A DNA stretch of 64,000 bases from Elmis aenea (taxonomy: Eukaryota > Arthropoda > Insecta > Coleoptera > Elmidae), in assembly GCA_947652605.1 (NCBI GenBank), contig CANTFG010000060.1, positions 1 to 64,000 on the forward strand, in the 5' to 3' direction. A model generated the notes under the pieces. That model was not told the origin of the DNA. It was given only the letters and a program-made list of their open reading frames with translations, and did no database searches. A program made the position numbers and the translations under genes. This document shows, piece by piece, positions 1 through 11,399 of this stretch. The number at the start of each line of letters is the position of its first letter. Position 1 is the first letter of the stretch.

Positions 1-235
1 GGCCTGTGGCGGGGCGGCCTGTGGCGGGGCGGCCTGTGGCGGGGCGGCCTGTGCTATGGCGGCCTGTGGTGGGGCGGCCTGTGGCGGGGCGGCCTGTGCT
101 ATGGCGGCCTGTGCCGGGGCGGCCTGTGCTATGGCGGCCTGTGGCGGGGCGGCCTGTGCTATGGCGGCCTGTAGCGGGGCGGCCTGTGCTATGGCGGCCT
201 GTGGCGGGGCGGCCGGTGCCGCAGTTGGCGGTGCT
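1..235. repeat. GC-rich coding minisatellite
   Basis: Head-to-tail units of about 15 bp (ggcctgtggcggggc) alternate with a variant ending in ctatgg, giving a higher-order period of about 30 bp. The tract is far more GC-rich than its surroundings. The unit length is a multiple of three, so copy-number change would keep the minus-strand frame open. Confidence 0.85.
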
Positions 236-276
236 GTGGCGGGCGGAAGCCGGACATTCTTCCGGATGTGATATTC
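1..276 (-). CDS. Exon with Ala-Gln-Pro repeats (partial, runs off the window edge)
   Basis: The acceptor is at 277-278 and the frame enters in phase 0 as EYHIRKNVRLPPATAPP, then becomes repeats of the form QAAIAQAAP and QAAPP. The paralogous exon at 51699-51813 has the same layout (a short basic start ending NVRQPPP, then a Pro/Thr/Ile/Ala-rich tract) without the amplified repeat, so the minisatellite expanded inside a coding exon. Open frames on the plus strand here are shadows of the repeat. Confidence 0.5.
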
Positions 277-2115
277 CTAAACAAAAAAAAAAATCAAATT
301 GTGCACAGATTTTTTAACTGTTAAAAGGTTTAGCAGTTGGTCATTGTAAAGTAATCGTTGTGTTTATATCGGCAAAGTGTGAGAAATAAACATTTGAAAA
401 CCTGTTTATTAAGTCTACAAAATTACTGTATAGAGTTATTGCAAACTTATAGGCCTTTATTAAGTAACTGATTTTATCTTCCAAAATTATTTTTTAACTT
501 TAAGACCAATTTTAAGTGTTTTAAGTTATTTACTTTTATTTGACCAGAACGATTACTTTTCTTACCAATAATATTACTTAACTAACATTTTATTTCAACC
601 AAATGAACACTAGGACAAAAATATAGTCTTTCGAGATAATTGTGTTGTCTGAGTAAGGCAATGCAAGACGATGCGTGTCTTTTTAAATAACGAGGTGAAT
701 CAAAAATATAACACTTTCAAACATCAATACTTTCCTTAATTAAATCTGTTTTTGTCGATTTCGACCACAGAATCAATTTTTTATTTTAATTTAAAATGTA
801 CACTTGCGAGCAATTGTGCGACAAGGAAATGCAGTTATTTACATATCACTATCTGAATTAATTTGTAAGTGTTAGCCGAATCATAAATACAGATTAATGA
901 AAAAGGATTCGGATTTTTACTGTTTTTTTATAGATTTTTATTGTGGTATGAAGTAGTGCAAAACTATTAAAACTACAGCGTTTTCTTTATCGCAATGTAC
1001 ATTTGGTATTTTGTATATGGTTATCTCAAGTCTATTTTGTGTTAGTCTGTTGAATTATAGTTTTCAACTTACCGAGATGTGTCGCTCCAGCCCAGCTGAA
1101 ATCACAAACAATGCATTAATACACACAGGAAAACATTTTAGAATAATTTTTTAACAAACCTTTAATATTAATAACTGTAATTTTGTTTTACCGTTTTATA
1201 ACTTGCAAACATTATCAACTCATAACTTGGCTAATTGAATGCAGATCTATTTATATTCTTTGGACATTTATATTTTAATTTAATAAAAGCTATATCTTTT
1301 ACATCATATCATATTCATCAATCAGTGAGGTTGTCTTTTGCATTTGCCATTAACATAGGCTGCTGTGGCCGTCGAGATGCTTTCATGTGATTTGAAGAAT
1401 TCGATTGAGAGATTGCCGTGAAAAATTTTATACTGTAAAAGTTTCATTACCTAACAAAAAAAGCCACTGCCTTAGAAATCGCGACAACCAAATCCTTAAG
1501 CGGGATCCACATCAATAAAAATTTATGTTGTATTTTGTATTTCAAATTCAACACAAACATTTGCGGCGCAAATTTAAATCTGGTTAAGTATTTTATCACG
1601 TAAATAGTTATCTTGTGCGTTGAACGGCCGAATCCATTTGTGCACGTTTGTTTATGCAGAACAATGCACTCAAAATCAAGTCCACATTGACAAGACTGTG
1701 CGGCGCAAATCTCTTTGAAGTTGGCTAAAAACCGACAGCACGATGGATAGCGTGCATTGTTCGTCACGAAATTATTTGCGTGCATTTCTATGCGGCGCAC
1801 AGTCCACACCAACAAAAATTGCGACGCACACGAGCAAATTTTTTTCAAATACAACGCACAACGCAAATTTTTATTGGTGTGGATCCAGCTTATTATGTTT
1901 TGTAGTAAGACCAGTAGCATTGTAATGTTTGCATTAAAGGAAATGACAACAAAATATTAATGTAAATTATAGATTACACGTTTGAAGTACATATTGATCA
2001 CGTTATTAAAATATATAGGCATGCAGATTAAATTTAATTGAGACTTACCATGCGCCTTACGGAGCTCTATCAATAGTCCTTCATTGAACTCATTTATGAG
2101 TTTGTTAGCCCCTGA

Positions 2116-2156
<41 letters not shown>

Positions 2157-5100
2157 ATTAAGCAATCATGATTCATCTGGCACTCTTAAGGCCTAGTACA
2201 GACGCTCTGTGTGTACTAGGCCTAAATGTTATATATAATCATTCAAATCACTAAAAGCTGACTAAAAATTGATGATAATCTAAATCAAACAAAACTTTAA
2301 ATACTAAATTTAATTAATAGTTCAACACGTAACAAATAAAATGTATTTCAGCTCATAATTTAAATAAAACACAATTTGCAATGAAAAGAAATTGTTTTTT
2401 TTTTGTTTTCTTAAATAAATTTTGAACTGAGTGGACGGTTACAATTTCGTTTTAAGATTTTGATTACTTAAGCATGAAAGTACCCAACCGTAGGTCGACC
2501 GACTTGTTATTAGTGACTTGAGTTTTTCACTTTAAACTCCTGAGATATTCAATAATACTTACCAGGGCAAAAAAAGGTATCCTCTTGTACTATTTCGAGG
2601 GCTAGACGTGGCACCTGAAACTGAAACGAGAATGATTAAACCTTTAATCTGAGATTTGGTTTTAGTTTAGTTTATTAATGAACAGCAAAATTTGCTGGAC
2701 TTCACGATAATATGCATAAAACATTTCCTGTTAAACATTAAAAAAAAAGTGCTCTTAAAACTAAAACTTACGGGAGCCAGAGTGCCCGTCCTTAAAGCGG
2801 ACTCCATCATTTCTGAAAATTAAAGGAAAAAAAATCAACATCTTTGTGGCGATACCAAAAAAAAACAACATATTTTTTAATTATTCTTTTAGAAAACTTC
2901 CAAGGACTTTGAAAGTTGAACGCAATTTTTTAGCAAACAGCAAAGTTTATACTTTTTTATGTATCTCAAAGCTAAGATATTACAAAATGAATAACTAATA
3001 AATATTACTTGATTTGTCGGAACAATAAAACTGATCATTTCGTTGTTAACCATAAGATAACGCAAAAATGAAAAGTAATATTCAAACAAATTTTTTGCTA
3101 CAATTCATATATATACAGAGTGTCCACAGATCATCACTACTTCGATTGTCTGGGATTTTTTAATAACCCCCGACCAGCCTTGTATATTAGGTACATTTAA
3201 AAAAAGCTCTGTGCAATGTCACAAAAGTCATCTGAAATGTTGATGTATTTTTCGAAAGCCTGATCCATTTGAAATGATCCATTTAAAATCTGTACTTGAT
3301 TGATAAAATAAGAACTAAATATTGTATTTTACTTCAAGCCCTATAATTGTTTAAATCGGTTGAATTGCATTAAAATTTCGGATGTGTTTTTGTAATTTAA
3401 TAATGATTGGGATTCGTTGTGGTCACTTTTAAAAACAAAGAGATAATTGGAGCGGTAATGATCGCTGGGACACCGTCCGTACAGTTGGCTCTCACAGGGT
3501 AATAAATATGGGAATAATTATATCTAAGAAAACCAAATACTCACCATCCCTGTACCTCCGCACTTCTTGCGCCTGCATATCGGAAATCTTAGCGATCTGC
3601 TCGTACGCTGAAAAGCAATCATGGAAATTAGGGCCAATATTCAAATTTTACAGATGAATTCTACATTGTACACAAGAACTGATCCGGTGACCAAGGAAAT
3701 ATACAGGGTGTCACAATATTTTTATAATAATAACAAAAATCTCACATAAATCACGTGCATAAGTTATCTTTTAGAAGTACCTAATTATTTTTTAATATTG
3801 TAATAACTTTTAAAAATAAGTAATTGACTGTTGAGATTCGATTTTAAAAGAGTTCTGTTTTAAGCAACCATCCCATCTAGCAATTTTCATCGGGTGTTAT
3901 AAAAAAATTTGATTTCAGACAAGATTTTAGACAAGATGGTATTATTTTTCAAAATGATAACATTATTTCTAACTTTTACCTGATACAAAAAGACTGTCAC
4001 ATATCATATGATAGTTATTTCACTTTGTGCCAAAGACAATCATTGCACGTTGTTGTCCCCATAATTTTAAGTACCAAAAGTTCTAAATTTAAACTTGGTT
4101 TTCACGAACATGTTATTGAACTGGTAATATACAGGGTGTTTGAATCGAGTTTAAGCGTGGGGATCTCGCTTATTATAATAGCTAGAGCATAAGTTTAAAT
4201 TTGGCAAAGCTGCTAAATTTTGTGTTTAATCATAATCCGAAGAGAAATGTGAATAACGAATTACAAAACTTAAAAGAACGGTATGCCTAATTTAAGAATA
4301 ACGTTAACACCTATAAAAGTAACACAACTAAAAAATGTCAAGTAAATTTTCTTCTTTTGCAATGCATAACTACAAACGTTTCTTAATGTTCAGAAACCGC
4401 GCTACCTCATTTATAGTGGTCCAGAGCGCATTTTTTTAAAATTTGACAACAATGAATGTAGAAGTAGAGTGCCATGTGTGAAACATCAATGAATTTAGAA
4501 AACAACTGCTATTTAATTATGCAAATAACAAAAATTGTGCCAATGAGAAAAATAAAGTTGGTTGTTATGAAACAAAAACGAATCGACCAAGAAAAAATCA
4601 GTGATCACCATTCCATTCGACTTAAAAAGTTGCTTGGGCGAGGTTTTTAAACATTTGAAATATTTCATACATTAAAAGAGTTATAGACGATTTTCAAAAA
4701 TCGTATTTTCCGGTTTTTCCTAATTTTGTCGATACCGTTTGAGATATTTCCAATTTTTTTTAGATTATCAATAAGCACAAAATTTAGCAACTTTTCCAAA
4801 TTTAAACCTATACTCTAGCTATTATAATAAGCGGGATGCCCTCCTTACACTCGAATTTCATGTAGGGGAAAGTACCCATGAATGGGACAGTCCTTGGATG
4901 GGACATTCTTAATAAACTATAGTTAAACACAAATCTTTATGTACGTGCATAGATGGTAAATCGCGTACCTAATGTATGTAATACAATCGTGTTGTATACA
5001 ACATGAGAACTTCGAAATGTGGTTGTACATTAGGTACACGATTTACCATCTATGCACGTACATAAAGATTTGTGTTTAACTATAGTTTATTAAGAATGTC

Positions 5101-8100
5101 CCATCCAAGGACTGTCCCATTTATGGGTACTTTCCCCTATATGAGTACCACTTTTAATCCATGCAACCAATTGCTAAACATTCGAATGATTGCCCAAAAA
5201 TTGTTATCAAATTTTTTTTTAATACATTTGAATTGCTGCCACATATGTTTTGTAAGGAATCTGAACGAATTAAAGTTAGATATGTACTGTGGTATAAACC
5301 AGAAATACAATAAATCATAAAAATCAATTATTTGGTATGCAGGTTGTATGGTTCAACATGTAGAACATGTGTATTGCAGAAACTGTTACGAGCTGGTAAG
5401 AATCTTAACTGAAGTCCTGTAAATTGTGGCCAGTTCCTGCAAAACCCTGAATTGGCGCCCAGAAGAAATAAAAAATCACATATCAAAAACTTAGTAAGGC
5501 AGACTAATTTTGACATAGCCGGGCGATTAAGGCCTTTGTCTAACATAAGATTGGTAAATTTCAGAGATCTGATGTTGATAATACGGAAGCTATAAGTTAA
5601 ATTTTTTTCTTTCAGGGTGGTTCCGGGTTCTACAGTTGAGATTCTTACTAAGTACGTGAAACACACTTATTTGCTAATTTAACGTTTCTAAGATCCTCAT
5701 GTTCTTTACGTTGTGTTGTAACATTCACCCTGTGTAACATAGTATAAAAAGAAGTGTTTCTCAACCTTTATGCGCACGCACCAACATATTTGGGTACAAA
5801 ATCATAACCAAAGTAATAAATGGTAACTTTGCAACAATGTCAAATTATTTGTAAGCATGCATTTTATTTATTCGAATCATTTAGCTGTCAATTACTTTGG
5901 CGATTAATGTCATGTTACGGCCCAAAAATTGAGAACCAATGCTTTTTATAATAATCAAAAATGTACACGAATTTTTATGCCATACTTGTAAATAAACAAG
6001 GCGCTAGTTCGTCGTGGGGCTCGGGATTCTCCACGACCTCACCGGGCCACCTCCGGGCGAAGCAGGGACTGCAACACAAAAGAAAAGACCATAAGTATCC
6101 ATATTTGTTTTTTTTACATTTTTTGCAGTATTGCAGTATATATGTACATGATCGATTCAAACGTTTGGTAATTTTTTATTGCTCCAAGACCAACAATATT
6201 GATACAAAAATAAACACATTACCGATGACAAACAGGTTAATAATTACGTGATACTAAAATCACATACCTCTACATAATAAGTATCCGCTGCCATTTCCCC
6301 TTAAAGCCTTAAACCAATTATAACTTAATAACTGAGTAAAATTCAGCAACACTGAATAGTTTCCTCTTGACAATTTTTCTTTAGGCGTAAAAAAGTAAAA
6401 CTTTTATATAAAAGGTACACGTGGAGGTATTTTTTTTAAAACACGGGGTGTATAGAGAGGGTGGCCCACTTTTTGGTAGCAGGTTTTTAACAGTCCAAAA
6501 ACGCTTCATTTTAAAGATACAGGGTGTTACAATTTTCGAATAAATATCGATAATTTTTAACCGTTTCTTAACCAGTAAATATATTTAAACCAAATTTGGT
6601 ATACAGCACCACCTTACAGGTTACCACATTCGGTGAGAATGTCAAGGCTCACAAGCAACCAGTGGTGGAGTTGAGTGGTTCAGTTTCAATAAATTTTGTA
6701 AAAAAACTAGTACGGTCCTATTCAAAATCAAACTTGTTTTTGGGTAAAACATTTTATTTTGAACAAAAAGTGTCTTCTGACTTTTCTTTGTATCTATCAC
6801 CGTTTGGCGCCAAATTTGATTTATTTTACTATTCTCGCAAAAAATTTGCTCATAAGTTCAATCTAAAATCATGTACCTATTGCGAAAAGAACAAAATTAA
6901 AAATTGGAGAGTAAATGATTATTAATTGGTTATTTAGCGGAACTTTTTCTCTCATTATTATCATGCTCTGTATGCTCGGTAATTACTTTTCTATTTTAAA
7001 TATTAGCGATATTTTTAGATCGAACTTATGAGCAAATTTTTCGCGAGAATAGTAAAAAAAAATCAAATTTCGGTGATAGGTATGAAGAAGTCAGAATACA
7101 CTTTTTGTTCAGAATAAAATGTTCTACCCAAAAACAAGTTCGAGTTTGATTTTGAATAGGGCCGTACAAGTTTATTTACAACATTTATTGAAACTTAACC
7201 CTCACAACTCCGCCACTGGTTGCTTGTGGGGCATGACATTCTCACCGAATGTGGTAACCTGTAAGGTGGAGCTGTTACCAAATTTGGTTTAAATATATCT
7301 ACTGGCTGAGAAACGGTTAAAAATTATCAATATTTTTTCGAAAATTTTAATTTCCTGTATCTTTAAAATGAAGCGTTTATGGACCCATGTTGATATGGAA
7401 TATTCGCTTTAAAATAAGTTTTTGTATCGACTGTTAAAATCCTGCTACAAAAAAGTGGACCACCCTGTATTGATTACATGGAAATATGGTTATGGTTTTC
7501 AAATAAAAAACATAAAAAAATATACTTACCGCATGAAGTCATACGGCATAGGCCACTTATTGGCAGCACGTGCTGCATATGCATCTTGTAGATGAGAGGG
7601 ACTGCAATAGAAAATAAAAAATATAAGTTAGCATGTTTGTTTTTACATATTATGCAATTAACATGATTATTTAAAACATTTAGTAATCTTTTAATGCATC
7701 AAGAGCAACAATATCCATTTAAAAATATCGAATAAAAAAAGCATCACTGACGACCAATAATTTTATAATTACACGATACTATAACGAGTAATACAAAAAA
7801 CGTGCCCCATCACTTTTCTCCATAACCATCAATTTGTAAAGGAAAAAACAGAAGTTTTATGAAAGTCACTTCTTCAAATCACGATACAGTAACACACTTT
7901 ACTTTCTTCAGACATAAAACAAGTAAAACTTGTATATGAGAGGGTACACGTTGGGGCATTTTTTTAGAACACGCGGTATATCTTAACATATTAAAATATG
8001 GTTTTCAAATAACAAAAATATGCAATTAAAAATACTTACAAAAGATTCCGGACATCAAAGCTCGCATGCAATCAGTTGGGCTTGCTACCTCTATTACTTT

Positions 8101-8937
8101 TGTTATTTAAACATATAGCTATAAAAACAAGCAAGTTATATGCACAAATATAAAAATATATTGTTATGTAACGTTCCAACTATTGCGATAAGGGAGCTAC
8201 GCAATACGCATGGAACGCTACTAATTGTTAATTTTTTAAAATTGATGTAGTGGGTTTTCAAAAAACATATGCTTGCATTCGTTTACAGACATGATATTAA
8301 AATTACTTCGTTGTATTCACTGCTGCAAATATGTGACTAAAATCAAACATATAAAGACAAACACAATCTGATGTTAATAAGCAATGGAGTCCTTACGAAA
8401 CACTCAAAAATTTAAGATATCAGTTTGTATAATTTCAAAGCAATTCGTATTTTGACATACTTACACCATTTGCAAACTTCGATTATTATGAATCAATCTT
8501 TATCTTTTAACGAACTGAAGTTAAATATGCATTGATAATATAAACCCGTAATGCATTAAATCAAAAAAATCAATCATCTGGTATATGACATGGTATGAAA
8601 AGCAGTGGTTCTAACCATTTTTGAGCAAGGCCAAACATTTTTGAACGCAAAACCATAAGCAAAATAATAAATATTAACTTTGCAAAAACGTCAAATTATT
8701 TGCAAAAATGCATATTTTTATTCGGACTGTTTTAGTTTTCAAATACTTTGTAAATTCACGATTGATGTTATTTTGCTGCCCAAAGGTTGAAAACCAATGC
8801 GCGTTACAATAGTCAAAGAAAGTACACGAATTTTTAGTTATACTATACTTACCACCGGCTGGTGCAGGTGCCGCCCTTTCATCGGCGGGCGGCGGCCGGG
8901 GGTTCTTAAGAACCGAAGCTGAAGTAGCTGAACGCAT
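1..8937 (-). CDS. Multi-exon gene of unknown function (model; 3' end outside window)
   Basis: I assembled this minus-strand model by hand from exons at 8853-8937, 3545-3607, 2772-2812, 2563-2614, 2049-2111, 1073-1095 and 276-1. Each has an AG acceptor and a GT donor (mostly gtaagt), and all junction phases (1,1,0,1,1,0) agree with one open frame. The first exon starts MRSATSASVLKNPRPPP and is Pro/Ala-rich. The middle exons give charged, probably helical peptides such as YEQIAKISDMQAQEVRRYRD, VPRLALEIVQEDTFFCP and GANKLINEFNEGLLIELRK. The last visible exon is an Ala/Gln/Pro repeat. I do not recognise the family. Introns are AT-rich and hold MITEs. A paralogous copy of the last two exons lies at 51.4-52.5 kb, which supports the exon calls. 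The link between exon 1 and the rest is the least certain step. Confidence 0.5.
277..1072. other. AT-rich intron, duplicated at 51.8-52.7 kb
   Basis: No gene is seen. This stretch and the flanking exon at 1073-1095 up to about 1310 are repeated with modest divergence at about 51840-52682, which marks a segmental duplication of the 3' part of the first gene. Confidence 0.7.
1499..1890. mobile_element. MITE with long terminal inverted repeats and TA target duplication
   Basis: The ends are near-perfect inverted repeats of about 45 bp (agcgggatccacatcaat against the reverse complement of attggtgtggatccagct). TA dinucleotides flank both sides (1497-1498 and 1891-1892), as in Tc1/mariner-type MITEs. 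The interior has several gcggcgca motifs and no transposase. It lies in an intron of the first gene. Confidence 0.7.
2116..2154. repeat. (AAT)n microsatellite
   Basis: About 13 uninterrupted AAT units lie immediately upstream (minus sense) of the acceptor of the exon at 2049-2111. Confidence 0.9.
2189..2223. repeat. Perfect 12-bp inverted repeat (hairpin)
   Basis: The arms aggcctagtaca and tgtactaggcct are separated by 11 bp. The hairpin lies in an intron with no nearby transposon ends, so its role is unknown. Confidence 0.6.
2813..3544. other. Intron; AT-rich with TE-like scraps
   Basis: This is the intron between the exons at 3545-3607 and 2772-2812. A tacagagtgtccacag sequence near 3113 resembles the tacagggtgtc ends of many insect repeats. 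No gene is seen. Confidence 0.5.
3608..4862. other. Intronic stretch with repeat ends
   Basis: No coding exon is recognised. Copies of atacagggtgt occur near 3702 and 4131, the usual end motif of short dispersed repeats in this window. The sequence is AT-rich. Confidence 0.4.
4863..5139. mobile_element. Palindromic MITE (foldback), 277 bp
   Basis: Two arms of about 113 bp are nearly perfect reverse complements, starting taggggaaagtacccat and ending atgggtactttccccta, around a centre of about 50 bp. There is no open frame. Such an element would fold into one long hairpin. No confident target duplication is visible. Confidence 0.8.
5150..6070. repeat. Diverged duplicate of 8400-8940
   Basis: Scattered blocks in the same order match 8400-8940, including an hAT-like MITE (5751-5942 here, 8606-8798 there) and the following ttttta(t/g)..atactt segment. 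The 5340-5740 portion has no partner, so it is an insertion here or a loss there. The duplication is older than those at 9-11 kb. Confidence 0.55.
5751..5942. mobile_element. hAT-like MITE, copy 1
   Basis: The left end (gtgtttctcaacc) and right end (ttgagaaccaatg) resemble the cagtggttctcaacc terminal repeat of hAT non-autonomous elements. Its counterpart in the duplicated block is at 8606-8798. Confidence 0.45.
6043..6294 (-). CDS. Candidate short exons with an ATG start (orphan)
   Basis: An ATG at 6292-6294 opens a 27-nt reading frame (MAADTYYVE) that ends exactly at a GT donor (6266-6267). A second candidate exon at 6043-6068 has a ttgcag acceptor and gtgagg donor and continues the frame as SLLRPEVAR. 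No following exon fits this phase, so the pair may be a broken start of a duplicated gene or chance. Confidence 0.25.
6451..7470. mobile_element. Large inverted-repeat (foldback) element, about 1 kb
   Basis: The arms 6451-6863 and 7021-7470 are reverse complements with moderate divergence and one extra block of about 48 bp in the right arm. The ends read tatagagagggtggccca and accaccctgtat. The centre of about 155 bp is unique. The open frame at 6596-6925 is within the left arm, mirrored in the right arm, and resembles no protein I know. Confidence 0.75.
7530..7601 (-). CDS. Candidate 72-nt cassette exon
   Basis: It has a ttgcag acceptor (7602-7604) and gtaagt donor, and the length is a multiple of three. 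It can be included or skipped between the exons at 8853-8937 and 3545-3607 without breaking the frame. The most protein-like reading is in a different phase from its neighbours (HLQDAYAARAANKWPMPYDF), so membership of that gene is unproven. A diverged copy is at about 6001-6068. Confidence 0.35.
7602..8852. other. Non-coding stretch with duplicated blocks
   Basis: The block 8085-8337 recurs at 9078-9330, with a conserved aacgttccaactattgcgataagg core. The second hAT-like MITE copy is at 8606-8798. No gene is seen apart from the flanking exons. Confidence 0.5.
8853..8937 (-). CDS. Candidate first coding exon (Pro/Ala-rich)
   Basis: ATG at 8935-8937, 28 codons and one extra base, then the donor gtaagt at 8852-8847. 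The peptide is low-complexity (VLKNPRPPPADERAAPAPAG). GC content is much higher than the flanks. It is the only in-phase start I find upstream of the exon at 3545-3607, though a TE-filled interval of more than 5 kb lies between. Confidence 0.45.
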
Positions 8938-9328
8938 GGTATACACTTAGAAGATCGAGAATAATCTGAGAATAAACTGAAAAACACAGTTAAATTAGAA
9001 TATGTTTAACAACATTTCACATATTTGTTTATAGGGGACAACACAATAAAAAAGGTCGTGTTTATTTAGGCTTGCTACTTTAATTTCTTCTTTTATTTAA
9101 AGATAAAGCCATAAAAGCGAGCAAGTTACGTGTACAAATTTAAAAATATATTCTCATGTAACGTTCCAACTATTGCGATAAGGAAGCTACGCATGGAACG
9201 CTACTAATTGTTAATTTTTTAAAATGTATATAGTGGGTTTTCAAAAAACGTATGTTTGCATTCATTTACAGACATGATATTAAAATTACTTCATGGTATT
9301 CACTGCTGCAAATATGTGTCTTTTTGCA

Positions 9329-9540
9329 GTTCAACTGAGATGAATATTCTTACCCACCGCGTGCTTAAGTTGTAAAATGCGGTAGCAATTTGATATTAAC
9401 AGTTAAATATTGATAGTGCGAAATAACTCATGCAGATATTTTCATAAATGAGTACGTGATAAAAGATTAGCTAATACAATATATAAGATGACGACAAAAA
9501 TGTATTTACTTACCTCCATGTCAGACATCTTCATACAAAT
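9329..9540 (-). repeat. Detached copy of the first exon and intron of the gene at 38.6-39.5 kb
   Basis: About 210 bp are almost identical to 39264-39480, including the tiny start exon ATG TCT GAC ATG GAG (9514-9528) and its gtaagt donor. Nothing downstream on the minus strand continues the gene, so this is a fragment. A third, mutated copy is at 41703-41920 and a distant one at 43481-43620. Confidence 0.75.
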
Positions 9541-10169
9541 AAAATATTAATTTCCGGCTCGGTTAAATAAACAAAAGCCTTATTAATAGTTTCAATATGT
9601 ATTGCGACCCAAAATAAAATTCTCACAAACCCACAGTTTAAGAAACACTGCTATAGTCAATAAAAGCTGTTTTTTTTAATGGTAAGTGAATAAACCATGT
9701 CCCTTCGGAGTTTATTTATTTCTCAATTTAAACATAATGCATTTACAAGGTAGGAAATTAAATTGAAGCTAAAAAATACTTAAGAATTAAACATTTTATT
9801 TGTCGTTTTGTTCATTACTTGTTTCATCTTTAATGTAATGGGTACTTACGGACAAAAATATTAAATAATTATTGTTTTACAATGAAATTTCTGAAAGATT
9901 TAAATTTGCAAAATTTAACACACCAAAAAGTTCTGATAAAAAAAAACAACATGGATCGCACTCTTCAGTTCCCTGTGAAGGTGAGAGATGATTGATAATA
10001 TTACTATAGGAAACCTTTTAATAAGTATAAAACATCTAGCAAATATCATTCTACCACATTTATTCAAATTTGAGAAATAAAATAAAAATCTTATTTTACA
10101 GCTACCCTTTAGGCGGATGCAACTCCGAAAGGAGACGTCTAAGGAAAAAAATGTATATAAAAGACCCCA
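9541..10169. repeat. Direct duplication, unit 1 (about 630 bp)
   Basis: This unit matches 10318-10949 at high identity, with only small indels. Both start with attaat(t)tccggctcggtt and end in gtatataaaagac(c/t)cc. Both carry a TATA-box-like tatataaaag on the plus strand near the end. No open frame is shared. Confidence 0.85.
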
Positions 10170-10317
10170 CTTACGTCAATTAAAATAAACAAAAACGTTT
10201 TTCCGACACTTTTAGACATAATAAAATTCCATTTAAGCAGGTCATGTTGAGTTGGCTATTAAATTTATTTATCAACGAAAACTTAAAATCTTACAAAAAA
10301 CATTACCTTTAAAACTA

Positions 10318-10949
10318 ACAAAATATTAATTCCGGCTCGGTTAAATAAACAAAAGCCTTATTAATAGTTTCAATATGTATTGCAACCCAAAATAAAATTC
10401 TCACAAATCCACAGTTTAAGAAACACTGCTATAGTCAATAAAAGCTGTTTTTTTTTAATGGTAAGTGAATAAAAACCATGTCCCTTCTGAGTTAATTTAT
10501 TTCTCAATTTAAACATAATGCATTTACAAAGTAGGAAATTAAATTGAAGCTAAAATACTTAAGAATTAAACATTTTATTTGTCGTTTTGTTCATTACTTG
10601 TTTCATATTTAATATAATAGGTACTTACGGACAAAAATATTAAATAATTATTGTTTTACAATGAAATTTCTGAAAGATTTAAATTTGCAAAATTTTATAC
10701 CAAACAGTTCTGATAAAAAAAACAACATGGATCGCACTCTTCAATTCCCTGTGAAGGTGGGAGATGATTGATAATATTATTATAGGAAACCTTTTAATAA
10801 GTATAAAACATCTAGCAAATATCATTCTCCCACATTTATCCAAATTTGAGAAATAAAATAAAAACCTAATTTTATAGCTACCCTTTAGGCGGATGCAACT
10901 CCGAAAGGAGACGTCTAAGGAAAAAAATGTATATAAAAGACTCCACTTA
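10318..10949. repeat. Direct duplication, unit 2 (about 632 bp)
   Basis: Second copy of 9541-10169. The 150 bp between the copies is unique. After the right border, acaccctgtat near 11000 marks a dispersed repeat end. Confidence 0.85.
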
Positions 10950-11399
10950 ATTTTCGATAAGGAATCACCTCATACATTGTTTTGCAATACTTTAAAAACA
11001 CCCTGTATATGATTAGTCCAAAAAGTTATTACTCTATTGTCTACATCAAACATCATTTCTAAGGTTCCGTAATAAAAATCGTGCCTGTATTTCATCATTA
11101 AAAATAAAAATCACTTCTCACTTGAAATTCGATTTTGTAAAATCCAGTAAAATGTCTTGACGAATTATAGTCCATAATCACGGAATTGGAACCACAAGGT
11201 TTTCAAAAAAACGCAATAACGAAAATGTTCAAGACTTCTTTTGATAAAGTACACTGCGTTTTGGATTATTCATTTTTGAATAGTTTACTTTGCGTGCCAA
11301 GGCAAGATGGCTGTTTGCACACGTACAAAAATCACAAGGCACAAATGGCCGCCCAAAAAAGGTCTAAGCTTATCAAAGTAACCGTTCACTGCACCACAA

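Noticed and set aside
6..317. Plus-strand ORFs in the GC-rich repeat
   Set aside because: Frames stay open only because the 15-bp repeat unit lacks stops; the minus-strand reading is tied to a splice site and a paralogous exon.
1447..1960. ORFs at 1447-1920 (minus) and 1743-1960 (plus)
   Set aside because: They fall across a MITE and its flanks, with no protein similarity.
5072..5666. ORFs at 5072-5320 (plus) and 5328-5666 (minus)
   Set aside because: One begins inside the palindromic MITE and the other has no recognisable features or splice context.
8041..8085. Possible exon next to a cttac donor at 8037
   Set aside because: No polypyrimidine tract or good acceptor, and the phase does not fit the neighbouring exons.
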